Of a stretch of DNA of 48,794 nt, positions 25,575 to 34,537 are shown one piece after another. Below the pieces are notes generated by a model, which ran no database searches, was not told the DNA's origin, and was given only the letters and a program-made list of their open reading frames with translations. The number at the start of each line of letters is the position of its first letter. Within the stretch, counting starts at the first letter, position 1. Source of the DNA: Burkholderiales bacterium (GTDB lineage Bacteria; Pseudomonadota; Gammaproteobacteria; Burkholderiales; Burkholderiaceae_D); NCBI GenBank assembly GCA_016200895.1, contig JACQDX010000141.1:1-48794 (forward strand), given 5' to 3'. Both the position numbers and the translations under genes were made by a program.

Positions 25575-25590
25575 CTGTATGCGCAATCAG
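25575..25590. promoter_or_regulatory. LexA (SOS) box in front of the small divergent gene
   Basis: CTGTATGCGCAATCAG matches CTG-N10-CAG exactly, with the flanks A and TA extending the usual TACTGT...ACAGTA pattern. On the minus strand it overlaps the predicted promoter of the 75-residue gene. Confidence 0.7.
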
Positions 25591-25670
25591 TATTTCGTAA
25601 CACTGTGGTTTTCCTATCTTGTCTCTCAATCAGGCAAGTCAGGCACATAAAATAAACTTTGAAATCTGTC

Positions 25671-25716
25671 GCCATATTACATATACTGTATATTTAATCA
25701 GTATATGTAATATGGC
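25671..25716. promoter_or_regulatory. LexA box inside a 46-bp palindrome at imuA
   Basis: The core CTGTATATTTAATCAG (25686-25701) is a consensus-like SOS box. It is embedded in a much longer dyad: 18-bp arms (25671-25688 and 25699-25716) that are perfect inverted copies around a 10-nt centre. The right arm includes the imuA start codon (25712-25714). LexA bound here would block imuA-imuB-dnaE2 expression. Confidence 0.9.
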
Positions 25717-26440
25717 CCACGTTTCCTCACTTTCCCCTGAACGCATACATCCCGCATTATGGCGTGCGTCGCAGCTGGCGCGTGGTCAAGGTGGTCATTT
25801 GCCCAGTGGTTACACTGAGCTCAATAATGAACTGCCTGGCAATGGCTGGCCGCAGGGGCAATTAACCGAGATTTTGCTGCCACAAATGGGCACGGCAGAA
25901 CTCAGCTTGCTCAAACCAGCCTTAAGTCAGCTTGACGGGCGCCCTATTGTTTTGCTGACACCACCTTATATACCGCAGGCATTGGCTTTTTCATGCAAAG
26001 GCTTACAGGCATCGCAGTTGATATGGATACGCTGTCACAAACATGTTGATGCCTTGTGGGCGGCTGAACAGGTGCTGCGCAATAGCAGTTGTGGCGCGCT
26101 GTTGTTCTGGGCATCAAACATTCGTAGCGAAGCTTTGCGCCGGCTACATCTGGCAGCACAAAGCTCTGAGACTTTATTTTTTTTGATGCGAAACATGCGG
26201 GCTGCACAGCAAGCCTCTCCAGCCCCTTTGCGATTGAGTGTGCAAACCAGCCAAGATGGCCTGGAGCTGGGCATTCTCAAGCGCCGGGGCAGCCAGCGCG
26301 ATGTGCCACTGGCATTGCATGTACCCGATCATCCTTATTTACATGCCTATGCTCATCCAGGCAAAGAGAAACTTGCGACAATTTATGGCAACTTGCCCTC
26401 CACTATGGATAGCCGTTCACCTTCCCTTACTCCAGCTTGA
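25712..26440 (+). CDS. imuA: ImuA, RecA-like partner of the mutasome
   Basis: A 242-residue ImuA-type protein with a RecA-like fold, part of the SOS-induced translesion synthesis machinery with ImuB and DnaE2. The N-terminus HPALWRASQLARGQGGHLPS, then LNNELPGNGWPQGQLTEILL and ELSLLKPALSQL, is typical of ImuA, a divergent RecA/SulA-related family. The ATG at 25712 is ten bases after the LexA box and lacks a ribosome-binding site. A TTG at 25619 would read through the operator and adds nothing family-like. The 3' end overlaps imuB by 56 nt. Confidence 0.88.
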   Translation: MAHVSSLSPERIHPALWRASQLARGQGGHLPSGYTELNNELPGNGWPQGQLTEILLPQMGTAELSLLKPALSQLDGRPIVLLTPPYIPQALAFSCKGLQASQLIWIRCHKHVDALWAAEQVLRNSSCGALLFWASNIRSEALRRLHLAAQSSETLFFLMRNMRAAQQASPAPLRLSVQTSQDGLELGILKRRGSQRDVPLALHVPDHPYLHAYAHPGKEKLATIYGNLPSTMDSRSPSLTPA

Positions 26441-27896
26441 GGTCTTTGTCACGCCCTTGTTTGCTCAGCAAGAGACGCAAGTCAGTGTGATTCTCCATCA
26501 AGGCCGGGTGACGTCAATGTCCGAGTCTGCCGATCAGGCTGGTATACGCTTGAATATGCGTGCGGGTGGTGTGCAAATGTTATGTGCCGATGCTGATTAC
26601 TATCAGCGTGATCACAATAAAGAAAAACTGGCGTTGCAGGCGGTGGCAACTGCGCTGCTGCAATACTCGCCACAAGTCTGTCTGGCAGAAGATAATTGCA
26701 TACTGGTTGATATCAGTGCCAGCCTGAGTTTATTTCGTGGCATACGTTCTTTGCGTAAGCGCGTGCAAGAAAGCATGCGCATTCTGGGCTATACAGCAAC
26801 GACAGGCATTGCTCCCGTTGCCAGGGCTGCCTGGTTATTGGCCAAACAGGCATCGCGCAAACTACCCAGAGGGCAGCATGTTTTTAAAATGAAACGATTG
26901 ACGCAGCGTCTGGACAGGCTGCCAGTCAAATTACTCACTGCGGCACTGCCTTTGACTGAATTATTACAGGGCATAGCCTGTTATAGCCTCAGAGATTTAC
27001 GACAATTACCCCGCCCCGGCTTGCAGAGACGTTGTGGCAAGGCTTTACTCATAGAGCTGGATCAAGCCTATGGTGAGCAAGCCGAGGTGCACGAATGGTA
27101 TCTGGCAGCACCAGAATTCAAAGTCAAAATGGAATTACCAGACCGTATAGAGCTGGCAGAATCACTTCTTGTCTTTGCCCGCAGCCTGCTGGCTCAGTTA
27201 TTAGGATGGCTGGCTGCGCAGCAACTAGCAGTTACGCACATACACATGGAGTTATTGCATGAGCGTGGCCGCCAGGCTATCCCACCTACCATGTTTGACC
27301 TGCAACTGGCACAAGCATGCTGGCAAGAATCGCATCTACTCAGCTTGTTCAAAGAAAAACTATGCCAACTCAAACTGAATAATGCTGTCATCGGTATGCT
27401 GCTGGAAGTAAAACAGACCATAGTGCGCGAGGCACAAAGCTATACCTTATTCCCTGAACCGGGTGGACAAGCAAATGAGCATAAGCGTTTGCTTGAGCTA
27501 TTAGTCGCCCGCCTGGGTGAAGACAATGTCTTGCAGCCAGCGCCGCAAGCAGATCATAGGGCGGATATCGCCAATCACTGGATTTCTGTCATCAAGAAAG
27601 CGCCACCACCCTGTCCGGCCTTCGCTTTGGCAGGCTATGCCTTGCGCCCCAACTGGTTATTACCCCAACCACTGGCGCTGGACATTCACGAACATCGTCC
27701 TTATTACGGATCAGAACTCAAACTTGTTTCCCCGGCCGAACGCATAGAAGCAGGCTGGTGGAATGAGCAAATACAAACGCGGGATTATTACATCGCTGCC
27801 GATAAGCGCCATGTGCGTTACTGGATTTATCGCGAGCGTGCCAATGATCCCGACAGTGAAGAACCTGTCTGGTTCTTACACGGCATTTTTGGATAG
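26385..27896 (+). CDS. imuB: ImuB, inactive Y-family polymerase-like protein
   Basis: A 503-residue Y-family-like protein that links DnaE2 and ImuA to the sliding clamp. The start PPLWIAVHLPLLQLEVF is typical of ImuB. Where active Y-family polymerases have a Ser-Asp-Glu motif, this one reads ILVDISASLSLFRG, so the acidic catalytic pair is lost, as in known ImuB proteins. The C-terminal region has LRPNWLLPQPLAL, RIEAGWWNEQIQTRDYY and PVWFLHGIFG, the usual end of the family. The ATG at 26385 gives the canonical N-terminus; a longer frame from 26238 lies inside imuA. dnaE2 begins 20 nt downstream. Confidence 0.92.
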   Translation: MATCPPLWIAVHLPLLQLEVFVTPLFAQQETQVSVILHQGRVTSMSESADQAGIRLNMRAGGVQMLCADADYYQRDHNKEKLALQAVATALLQYSPQVCLAEDNCILVDISASLSLFRGIRSLRKRVQESMRILGYTATTGIAPVARAAWLLAKQASRKLPRGQHVFKMKRLTQRLDRLPVKLLTAALPLTELLQGIACYSLRDLRQLPRPGLQRRCGKALLIELDQAYGEQAEVHEWYLAAPEFKVKMELPDRIELAESLLVFARSLLAQLLGWLAAQQLAVTHIHMELLHERGRQAIPPTMFDLQLAQACWQESHLLSLFKEKLCQLKLNNAVIGMLLEVKQTIVREAQSYTLFPEPGGQANEHKRLLELLVARLGEDNVLQPAPQADHRADIANHWISVIKKAPPPCPAFALAGYALRPNWLLPQPLALDIHEHRPYYGSELKLVSPAERIEAGWWNEQIQTRDYYIAADKRHVRYWIYRERANDPDSEEPVWFLHGIFG

Positions 27897-27915
27897 CATT
27901 TTTGGATATATCAAC

Positions 27916-30900
27916 ATGAGTGCCTTCCTGCCCGAATATGCCGAATTATTTTGCATGAGCAATTTCAGCTTCCTGCATGGTGCGTCACATTCAGAAGAAC
28001 TGGTGGCGCGCGCCATTAAACTGGATTATCGCGCCCTCGCCATTACCGATGAATGCTCATTGGCTGGCGTGGCAAGAGCATATACAGCAGCAAAAAATAC
28101 CAACTTGCATCTCATCATCGGCGCCCACTTCAGACTGGAAGATATAGAAGCACCTGAAAATAATGTGCATCTGATTGCCCTTGCACAAAACCGCGAAGGC
28201 TATGGAAATTTATCTGAAATGATTACTCTTGGAAGATGCAGGGCTACCAAGGGTAGTTACTTATTGACGCCCAAGGATTTCGTCACACCACCGTCAGATT
28301 TAGAACATTTGTCTGGTTTGCCGGATTGCCTGCTGATAATGGTACCAGCCTACCCGGCAAAAAGCGATGTACTGCTGAAACAAGCAAAATGGTTGAAGCA
28401 AAACTTTCCTGGCCGCGCCTGGATAGGTTTGAATTTACTGATGCAAATAGCAGATGAATATCAAAAACAACAAGTTGATGCGGTAGCTGAGATTGTGCAA
28501 TTACCCGTCGTTGCAATTGGCCAGGTCACCATGCATGTCAGGTCTCGCAAGCCCTTGCAGGACACGATGACTGCCATACGCTTGTGCCAGCCCATCACTG
28601 AATGTGGTTACACGCTGGCGATGAATGCAGAACAGCATCTGCGCTCACGCCTGCGGCTGGCGACGATCTATCCGCTGCATACTCTGGCCGAAACGGTGAA
28701 AATTGCTGAGCTGTGCAGCTTTTCATTGAATGAATTGCGCTATGAGTATCCGCACGAATTGGTACCCAAAGGATATACGCCTGCCAGTTATTTAAAGCTT
28801 CAGGTCTATAACGGAGCTGATCTACGCTATCCGCAAGGTTTGCCATCATCGGTAAAAAATAAAATAGAACATGAGCTGAACCTGATTAATGATCTGGCTT
28901 ATGAGCCTTATTTTTTGACGGTGTTTGATATCGTCAATTTTGCAAGAAATGAAAAAATACTTTGTCAGGGACGTGGCTCGGCAGCAAATTCTGTCGTCTG
29001 TTATTGCCTGCATATCACTGAAGTCAATCCAGAGACACATACCCTGCTGTTTGAACGCTTTCTATCAAAAGAGAGAGGTGAGCCACCTGACATCGATGTC
29101 GATTTTGAGCATCAACGCCGCGAACAAGTCATGCAGTATATCTATGATAAATATGGCCGTGACCGTGCTGCCCTGGCTGCGGCAGTACACACTTATCACC
29201 CACGCGGTGCCTTGCGTGATGTCGGAAAAGCCCTGGGTGTAGATTTGGCCATCGTCGATGCCGTAGCAAAATCGCATCGCTGGTTTGATAGCAAACAAGA
29301 GTTATTCAAACGATTCACGGAATGCGGTCTGGACACCAATTCCCCTATCGCCCAGCAATGGGCATTGTTAACAGGAAAATTGCTGCGCTTCCCGCGCCAT
29401 CTATCCCAGCACAGTGGTGGCTTTGTCATCGCACGCGGCAAATTATCCAGGCTGGTGCCTATAGAAAATGCAGCGATGGAAAAGCGCAATGTGATTCAAT
29501 GGGATAAGGATGATCTGGAGTCGCTGGGCTTGCTCAAGGTTGACGTGCTGGCCCTTGGCATGCTGTCGGCATTGCGATGGGCTTTTGACTTGATGGCTGG
29601 CTTGCCAGGCAAACCTAAGTGCATGCAGGATGTGCCACGCGAAGATCCACTGACCTACGACATGATTTGCAAAGCAGATACCATCGGTGTGTTCCAGATA
29701 GAATCCCGGGCGCAGATGAGTATGCTGCCACGCTTGAGACCCAGAGAGTTCTATGATCTGGTGATCCAAATTGCCATTGTGCGGCCCGGCCCCATACAAG
29801 GTGGTATGGTGCACCCTTATTTGCAAAGACGTCAGGGCAAGCAGCCTGTAGAAATACACAAAAACCCGGGTATGCGGGCAGCGCTGCAACGCACTCTCGG
29901 CATACCCATTTTCCAGGAACAAGTCATGCAGATCGCCATGCATGCGGCAGACTTTACGGCAGGTGAAGCCGATGGTTTGCGACGGGCAATGGCGGCCTGG
30001 AAACGGAAAGGCGGCCTGGAAGGCTATGAAACCAGAATAGTAGAGACCATGGTCAAGAATGGTTATGAGCGTGAATTTGCTCAAGGGATCTACGAACAGA
30101 TGAAGGGTTTCGGTGATTATGGCTTTCCCGAAAGCCATTCAGCCAGCTTTGCCATCCTTGCGTATTTCAGTAGCTGGATCAAGCGTCATGAACCTGCTGT
30201 GTTTTTATGCTCGCTATTGAATTCTCAGCCATTAGGCTTTTATTCGCCTTCGCAATTGATACAGGATGCGCGTCGCCATGATGTGCAAGTCAGCGCCATC
30301 GATGTGACTTGCAGTAACTGGGACTCTTCACTTGAGACAGAGACGCAGCTCAATAAATTTACCGAGACCATGCAGCCCACCGTGCGCATGGGTTTCTCTC
30401 TGTTATATGGCATGTCCGAGGATGCTGCCTTGCGTATCATGCAGGCACGTCAGGAACAGGCCTTTGTTGATGTGCATGATCTGGCAAAGCGCGCACAGTT
30501 GAGCCAGCATGATTTGCATGTACTGGCTGCCGGTAATGCCTTGTCAGGTCTGGCCGGACATAGAAGGCAGGCACTGTGGCAGGCAGCAGGTGCAATGCCG
30601 GACAAGGATTTGTTGCGAGTCACCAGCATACAGGAGCAAGTGCCGCAATTGAAAGCACCTTCAGAAGCACAGGAAATTTATAGTGACTATCATGCGACCG
30701 GATTCAGTCTGCAGCGCCATCCTCTTGCTTTGTTACGACCACAATTGCTGGCCAAACGCTTCTTGCCTGCAGAAATGCTGAATACTTTTCAACAGGGGCA
30801 ATTTGCGCGCGGCTGTGGTCTGGTTACGGTAAGGCAAAGACCACAGACGGCCAAAGGCGTCATCTTCATCACCATAGAAGATGAAACCGGCCCGGTGAAT

Positions 30901-31080
30901 GTGATTATCTGGCCAAATGTGCTGGAAAAACAGCGCAGCGAAGTCTTGAGCGCTCCACTGCTGGGCGTATATGGTATCTGGCAATGCGAATCCGAAGTCA
31001 GGCATCTGGTTGCCAAACGCCTGGTAGATATGTCACATCTTCTGGGGCAACTGGAGGTGGGTAGCAGGAATTTTTGCTAA
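27916..31080 (+). CDS. dnaE2: Error-prone DNA polymerase DnaE2 (ImuC)
   Basis: A 1054-residue C-family polymerase, normal length for DnaE2. It carries out mutagenic translesion synthesis after DNA damage. The PHP domain begins at AELFCMSNFSFLHGASHSEE. The palm contains GRGSAANSVVCYCL, then PPDIDVDFEHQRREQVMQYI with two catalytic Asp (about residues 391 and 393), and LLKVDVLALGML with the third (about 541). FGDYGFPESHSASFA and the C-terminal OB-fold GVIFITIEDETGPVNVIIWP follow. The ATG at 27916 gives the family N-terminus; the longer frame from 27763 lies within imuB. It is the third gene of the LexA-controlled operon. Only 29 nt separate it from the convergent ABC transporter gene. Confidence 0.95.
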   Translation: MSAFLPEYAELFCMSNFSFLHGASHSEELVARAIKLDYRALAITDECSLAGVARAYTAAKNTNLHLIIGAHFRLEDIEAPENNVHLIALAQNREGYGNLSEMITLGRCRATKGSYLLTPKDFVTPPSDLEHLSGLPDCLLIMVPAYPAKSDVLLKQAKWLKQNFPGRAWIGLNLLMQIADEYQKQQVDAVAEIVQLPVVAIGQVTMHVRSRKPLQDTMTAIRLCQPITECGYTLAMNAEQHLRSRLRLATIYPLHTLAETVKIAELCSFSLNELRYEYPHELVPKGYTPASYLKLQVYNGADLRYPQGLPSSVKNKIEHELNLINDLAYEPYFLTVFDIVNFARNEKILCQGRGSAANSVVCYCLHITEVNPETHTLLFERFLSKERGEPPDIDVDFEHQRREQVMQYIYDKYGRDRAALAAAVHTYHPRGALRDVGKALGVDLAIVDAVAKSHRWFDSKQELFKRFTECGLDTNSPIAQQWALLTGKLLRFPRHLSQHSGGFVIARGKLSRLVPIENAAMEKRNVIQWDKDDLESLGLLKVDVLALGMLSALRWAFDLMAGLPGKPKCMQDVPREDPLTYDMICKADTIGVFQIESRAQMSMLPRLRPREFYDLVIQIAIVRPGPIQGGMVHPYLQRRQGKQPVEIHKNPGMRAALQRTLGIPIFQEQVMQIAMHAADFTAGEADGLRRAMAAWKRKGGLEGYETRIVETMVKNGYEREFAQGIYEQMKGFGDYGFPESHSASFAILAYFSSWIKRHEPAVFLCSLLNSQPLGFYSPSQLIQDARRHDVQVSAIDVTCSNWDSSLETETQLNKFTETMQPTVRMGFSLLYGMSEDAALRIMQARQEQAFVDVHDLAKRAQLSQHDLHVLAAGNALSGLAGHRRQALWQAAGAMPDKDLLRVTSIQEQVPQLKAPSEAQEIYSDYHATGFSLQRHPLALLRPQLLAKRFLPAEMLNTFQQGQFARGCGLVTVRQRPQTAKGVIFITIEDETGPVNVIIWPNVLEKQRSEVLSAPLLGVYGIWQCESEVRHLVAKRLVDMSHLLGQLEVGSRNFC

Positions 31081-31109
31081 GCTTCCCCTGCTCTGTAAAT
31101 ACACAATAC

Positions 31110-32411
31110 CTACTCCTGGTTATCTTCGGGCAAAGTCAGGCGACCGGTATGATAATCGTATTCATAGACCTCGCCATAGCGCCCCCATTCGATGGCGACT
31201 TCGAGTACCCGTTTTGCTTCGTCTGCTTTCAGGAATTCTTCCAGCAAATCTATCAGCGGTTGTTCAGACAGGCTACCGCTCGTTTCCGACTCCAGATTAC
31301 GGCGTATATGTGCTGCCAACGGAACATGGGTCAGCAATTGTTGGCCAAACAATTCCTGCTTTTGCGCCTGCTCTACTTCTACATATTTTTTACCCAGCGG
31401 CGTCAGCATGATGTCGCCTTTTTCCAGTACGGCAAAGCCCAACAGACTTAAGGCTTCATAGGTCGGGAATAATTCTTCATCCGACAATTCAGCTTCTTCT
31501 GCCAGTTGTGGCAAGTCGGCACGGCCATTGAATGGGGCTTCTGCCAGCAAATCCAGAATACCTTCGATGCGGCTAACATCCGTCTCTGGCAGGCGATAAC
31601 CCATGTGACGGGCATTTGGCGTATCAGCGGCTGCCTCATGAGTGGCGCGCATGGTCATCAAACCATACACTTCATCAATCAGGGCGCGAACTTCCAGCGA
31701 ATCGACATCACGCGGTCTGGGCAAATCTATTTTGATTTCACATCTGACCGAGCCAGGGTCGCTGGACAAAATAATAATACGGTCTGCCATCATGACGGCT
31801 TCTTCAATATTATGAGAAACGATCAGGATACCTTTCGTGGATATGCGGTCTTCTTCCCACAATTCCAGCATGTCATTACGCAGTGTTTCACCTGTCAGCA
31901 CATCCAGAGCAGAAAAAGCTTCATCCATGAGCAGCACATCAGGATTGGTGACCAGTGCCCTGGCTATACCCACACGTTGTTTCATGCCGCCAGAAAGTTC
32001 ACGCGGCAAGGCACCACCAAAGCCAGCCAGACCTATCAATTCGAGAACTGCATCGGCTCTTTGTTCACGTTCTGCTGCTGGCACACCCTGGGCTTCAAGA
32101 CCCAATTCCACATTCTGTTGCACAGTCAGCCAGGGGAATAAGGCAAAAGATTGGAAAACCATCGCTATGCCTGCTACTGGCCCACCAATTGCCTTGTCGC
32201 GATAAGCCACTTTGCCTGCATCTGCTGGTATCAACCCGGCCATGATGCGTAGTAAGGTAGATTTACCGGAACCAGATTTACCCAGCAAGGCGACGATTTC
32301 GCCGTCCTTGAGTTGAAAATCAACCTTATCCAGTATCAGGCGGGATTTGCCATCTGCTGCTTTAAAGGATTTAGCGACCTGATTCAGATCGAGTAGTAAA
32401 TTTTGAGTCAT
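31110..32411 (-). CDS. ABC transporter ATPase with C-terminal AAA-associated domain
   Basis: A 433-residue protein. Residues 1-260 form an ATPase of the nitrate/sulfonate/bicarbonate type: Walker A LLGKSGSGKST, Q-loop MVFQSFALFPWLTV, signature LSGGMKQRVGIARAL, Walker B VLLMDEAFSALD and switch His in ILIVSHNIEEA. Residues about 285-430 form the AAA-associated C-terminal domain (PF09821-like): RIEGILDLLAEAPFNGRADL, then LSLLGFAVLEKGDIMLTPLG and a C-terminal EWGRYGEVYEYDYHTG. That domain is of unknown role, probably regulatory. The ATG has AAGGA seven bases upstream. It follows the double permease gene by 42 nt. The substrate is unknown. Confidence 0.9.
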   Translation of the reverse strand: MTQNLLLDLNQVAKSFKAADGKSRLILDKVDFQLKDGEIVALLGKSGSGKSTLLRIMAGLIPADAGKVAYRDKAIGGPVAGIAMVFQSFALFPWLTVQQNVELGLEAQGVPAAEREQRADAVLELIGLAGFGGALPRELSGGMKQRVGIARALVTNPDVLLMDEAFSALDVLTGETLRNDMLELWEEDRISTKGILIVSHNIEEAVMMADRIIILSSDPGSVRCEIKIDLPRPRDVDSLEVRALIDEVYGLMTMRATHEAAADTPNARHMGYRLPETDVSRIEGILDLLAEAPFNGRADLPQLAEEAELSDEELFPTYEALSLLGFAVLEKGDIMLTPLGKKYVEVEQAQKQELFGQQLLTHVPLAAHIRRNLESETSGSLSEQPLIDLLEEFLKADEAKRVLEVAIEWGRYGEVYEYDYHTGRLTLPEDNQE

Positions 32412-32453
32412 CTTGAATTCCTTGATGAATAATCCAGACGTAAGCGCTATGGT

Positions 32454-34187
32454 TCAACGCAGATGGTCTTCGGCCAGCAAATACAATTTGCGCCAGAAAA
32501 AACGATTCAGCAGCATGACGAATATACACATCACGCCTATGCCCAAAGCAATGCGGTGAAAGTCACCAGTCTCTGTCATTTGTTTGATATAGCTACCTAA
32601 ACCATCCGCCACCAGTGTAGTTTTACCCCAGGTGACATACTCAGCCACGATACTGGCATTCCATGAGCCGCCACTGGCTGTAATTGCGCCTGTGATATAA
32701 CTGGGGAACACGGCGGGCAAGTACACGCGCTTCCACTTCAGCCAGCCTTTCAAACCCAGGTTATCTGCAGCCAGGCGCAATTCATTGGGGATGGTGGCAG
32801 CCCCAGCCACGACATTGAACAGGATGTACCACTGCGTGCCAAATACCATCAAAGGGCTGAGCCAGATATTCGGCGTCAGTTTGAATGTCACCATGGCAAA
32901 CACCACCAAAGGGAACATCAGGTTGACTGGGAATGCCGCCAAAAACTGCGCCATCGCCTGCACCTTTTGCGAATACTGGGGACGCAAACCTATCCAGACT
33001 GCCACCGGCACCCAGAACAAGGAAGCCAGGGCAATCAACAACATGACACGCACCAGGGTAATCAAGCCCAGACCTAGCACATGTAAAACCTCAGTCCAGC
33101 CCACTACACTGTGTATGAAAATGAACAGGCTGTACATGGCAAAAACAGAAGCCAGCAACAAAACTGCATCCAGGACTTTAGGCCAGGCCGGATGGGTAAA
33201 GCGCTGATTTACCTGTACGGTAGTACCATCACCCTGCACACTAAACCATGACAAGCCACGTCCAAGAAAAAGCCAGAACCTGGCTATCCATGCACGGAAT
33301 AAACGGCTACTTCGCATCCAGTCCAGTAACCATGATTGCTGTGCAGTATCCCCTTGAGTCTCTTCAAAGCGGAACTTGTCAGCCCAGGCCAACAAGGGAC
33401 GGAAAAACAATTGGTCATACAGCAAAATACCTATCAGCATGGCGGCAATTGCCCAGGTAATGGCCATGCCGTCCCTGGCTTCAATCGCTACTGCAATATA
33501 GGAGCCGATGCCTGGTAATTTAATGTCTTGCCCTGCCACAGAAATCGCCTCCGCCGCCACCAGGAAAAACCAGCCGCCGGACATGGACATCATCATATTC
33601 CAGAGTAAGCCTGGCATGGCGAATGGCAATTCCAGACGCCAAAAGCGCTGCCACCCAGACAATCTGAATATCTGCGCCGCTTCTTTTAATTCGGGCGGCA
33701 CATTGCGTATGGATTGATACAGGCTGAACGCCATATTCCAGGCCTGGGAAGTGAAAATCGCAAAAATGGCTGCGCACTCTACACCGAGCAAATTACCAGG
33801 GAACAAAGCAATAAAAGGAGCAATCGCAATCGCCTGAAAACCAAGAATAGGTACAGACTGCAAGATATCCAGGGCCGGTATCATGACTTTCTCAGCTGCC
33901 GCATATTTGGCAGCGACGGCTGCAAAAATCAAACTGAAAATCAGGGAAAAAGCCAGCGCCGTGAACATGCGCAAGATGGTGCGCAATAAATAATAAGGCA
34001 GATAAGAGGGATCAAGACTGATTTGCAAAGCCTCGCCCACGGCGAAAGGACGGCTCATCTGCATGGCGGCAAAGGCAAAAATACCCAACAAAGCCAATAC
34101 CAAAGGCAACAAAGCCCAATCCCAGCGATTTGGACCTTTATCCCCAGTGACAATATCGCGCCCTTGTTGACGGAACAATTCAAACAT
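32454..34187 (-). CDS. Double-domain ABC transporter permease
   Basis: A 577-residue inner-membrane permease with two fused BPD_transp_1 domains. The first (about 20-270) has a coupling loop EAAQIFRLSGWQRFWRLELP. The second (about 340-570) has LRLAADNLGLKGWLKWKRVYLPAVFP. Each half has about 6 membrane segments, so one chain can supply the whole channel. GAGGAG lies five bases before the ATG. It is first in a two-gene unit with the ATPase; no substrate-binding-protein gene is present in either flank. The relatives it resembles transport nitrate, sulfonates or bicarbonate, but many members of this fused type are uncharacterised. Confidence 0.9.
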   Translation of the reverse strand: MFELFRQQGRDIVTGDKGPNRWDWALLPLVLALLGIFAFAAMQMSRPFAVGEALQISLDPSYLPYYLLRTILRMFTALAFSLIFSLIFAAVAAKYAAAEKVMIPALDILQSVPILGFQAIAIAPFIALFPGNLLGVECAAIFAIFTSQAWNMAFSLYQSIRNVPPELKEAAQIFRLSGWQRFWRLELPFAMPGLLWNMMMSMSGGWFFLVAAEAISVAGQDIKLPGIGSYIAVAIEARDGMAITWAIAAMLIGILLYDQLFFRPLLAWADKFRFEETQGDTAQQSWLLDWMRSSRLFRAWIARFWLFLGRGLSWFSVQGDGTTVQVNQRFTHPAWPKVLDAVLLLASVFAMYSLFIFIHSVVGWTEVLHVLGLGLITLVRVMLLIALASLFWVPVAVWIGLRPQYSQKVQAMAQFLAAFPVNLMFPLVVFAMVTFKLTPNIWLSPLMVFGTQWYILFNVVAGAATIPNELRLAADNLGLKGWLKWKRVYLPAVFPSYITGAITASGGSWNASIVAEYVTWGKTTLVADGLGSYIKQMTETGDFHRIALGIGVMCIFVMLLNRFFWRKLYLLAEDHLR

Positions 34188-34233
34188 GAATGCTCCTCAG
34201 CTCAATCAAAGCGATAGCAAAAAAACGGCACAT
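34180..34233 (-). CDS. Possible 17-codon leader peptide before the permease
   Basis: ATG at 34233 has a perfect AGGAGG (34245-34240) six bases upstream. It encodes MCRFFAIALIELRSIHV and ends in TGA eight bases inside the permease gene. The stop/start overlap would couple translation of the permease to the leader. The strong ribosome-binding site is the main evidence; the peptide could still be chance. Confidence 0.4.
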   Translation of the reverse strand: MCRFFAIALIELRSIHV

Positions 34234-34298
34234 AGCATACCTCCTGTCACAAACATCAAGTCTGGACAAAGATGAACTGCGCGGCTGCGCACATGCAT

Positions 34299-34381
34299 GC
34301 TGGCTATAGCCAGCGCCACGCAAAATTTAAAACAGGGGTAAAAGTAGAGAGCAGCATGACTGCTGCGAAAGACTACTACCC
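34299..34381 (-). promoter_or_regulatory. Structured leader RNA of the ABC transporter unit
   Basis: Two hairpins lie in the probable 5' leader. The first is a compound stem (34336-34381): GGGTA/TACCC, then GTAG/CTAC, then GCAGCA/TGCTGC closing a 4-nt loop. The second is the perfect 16-bp palindrome GCTGGCTATAGCCAGC (34299-34314). I could not match them to a riboswitch class that I know. The remainder of 34188-34537 shows no other gene. Confidence 0.4.
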
Positions 34382-34537
34382 GCCAGATGGCAAGGTAGCA
34401 AGAGAAAATCTGTGCTTACATTGCCAAGTTGAATGAAGATCGACAACTATAACTGTCCACAGATGTGCTCCGAAAATGAGATGCGCGAACTTTAACATAG
34501 ACTTTGTTTTGCAGGCAAGATGTTGCAGCGCAAAAAC

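Noticed and set aside
29443..30138. 231-codon minus-strand open frame
   Set aside because: Inside dnaE2, with no independent evidence.
34299..34381. Known riboswitch (guanidine-I/ykkC, yybP-ykoY, TPP) for the ABC transporter
   Set aside because: None of the conserved core sequences of these classes could be found; only general hairpins are visible.
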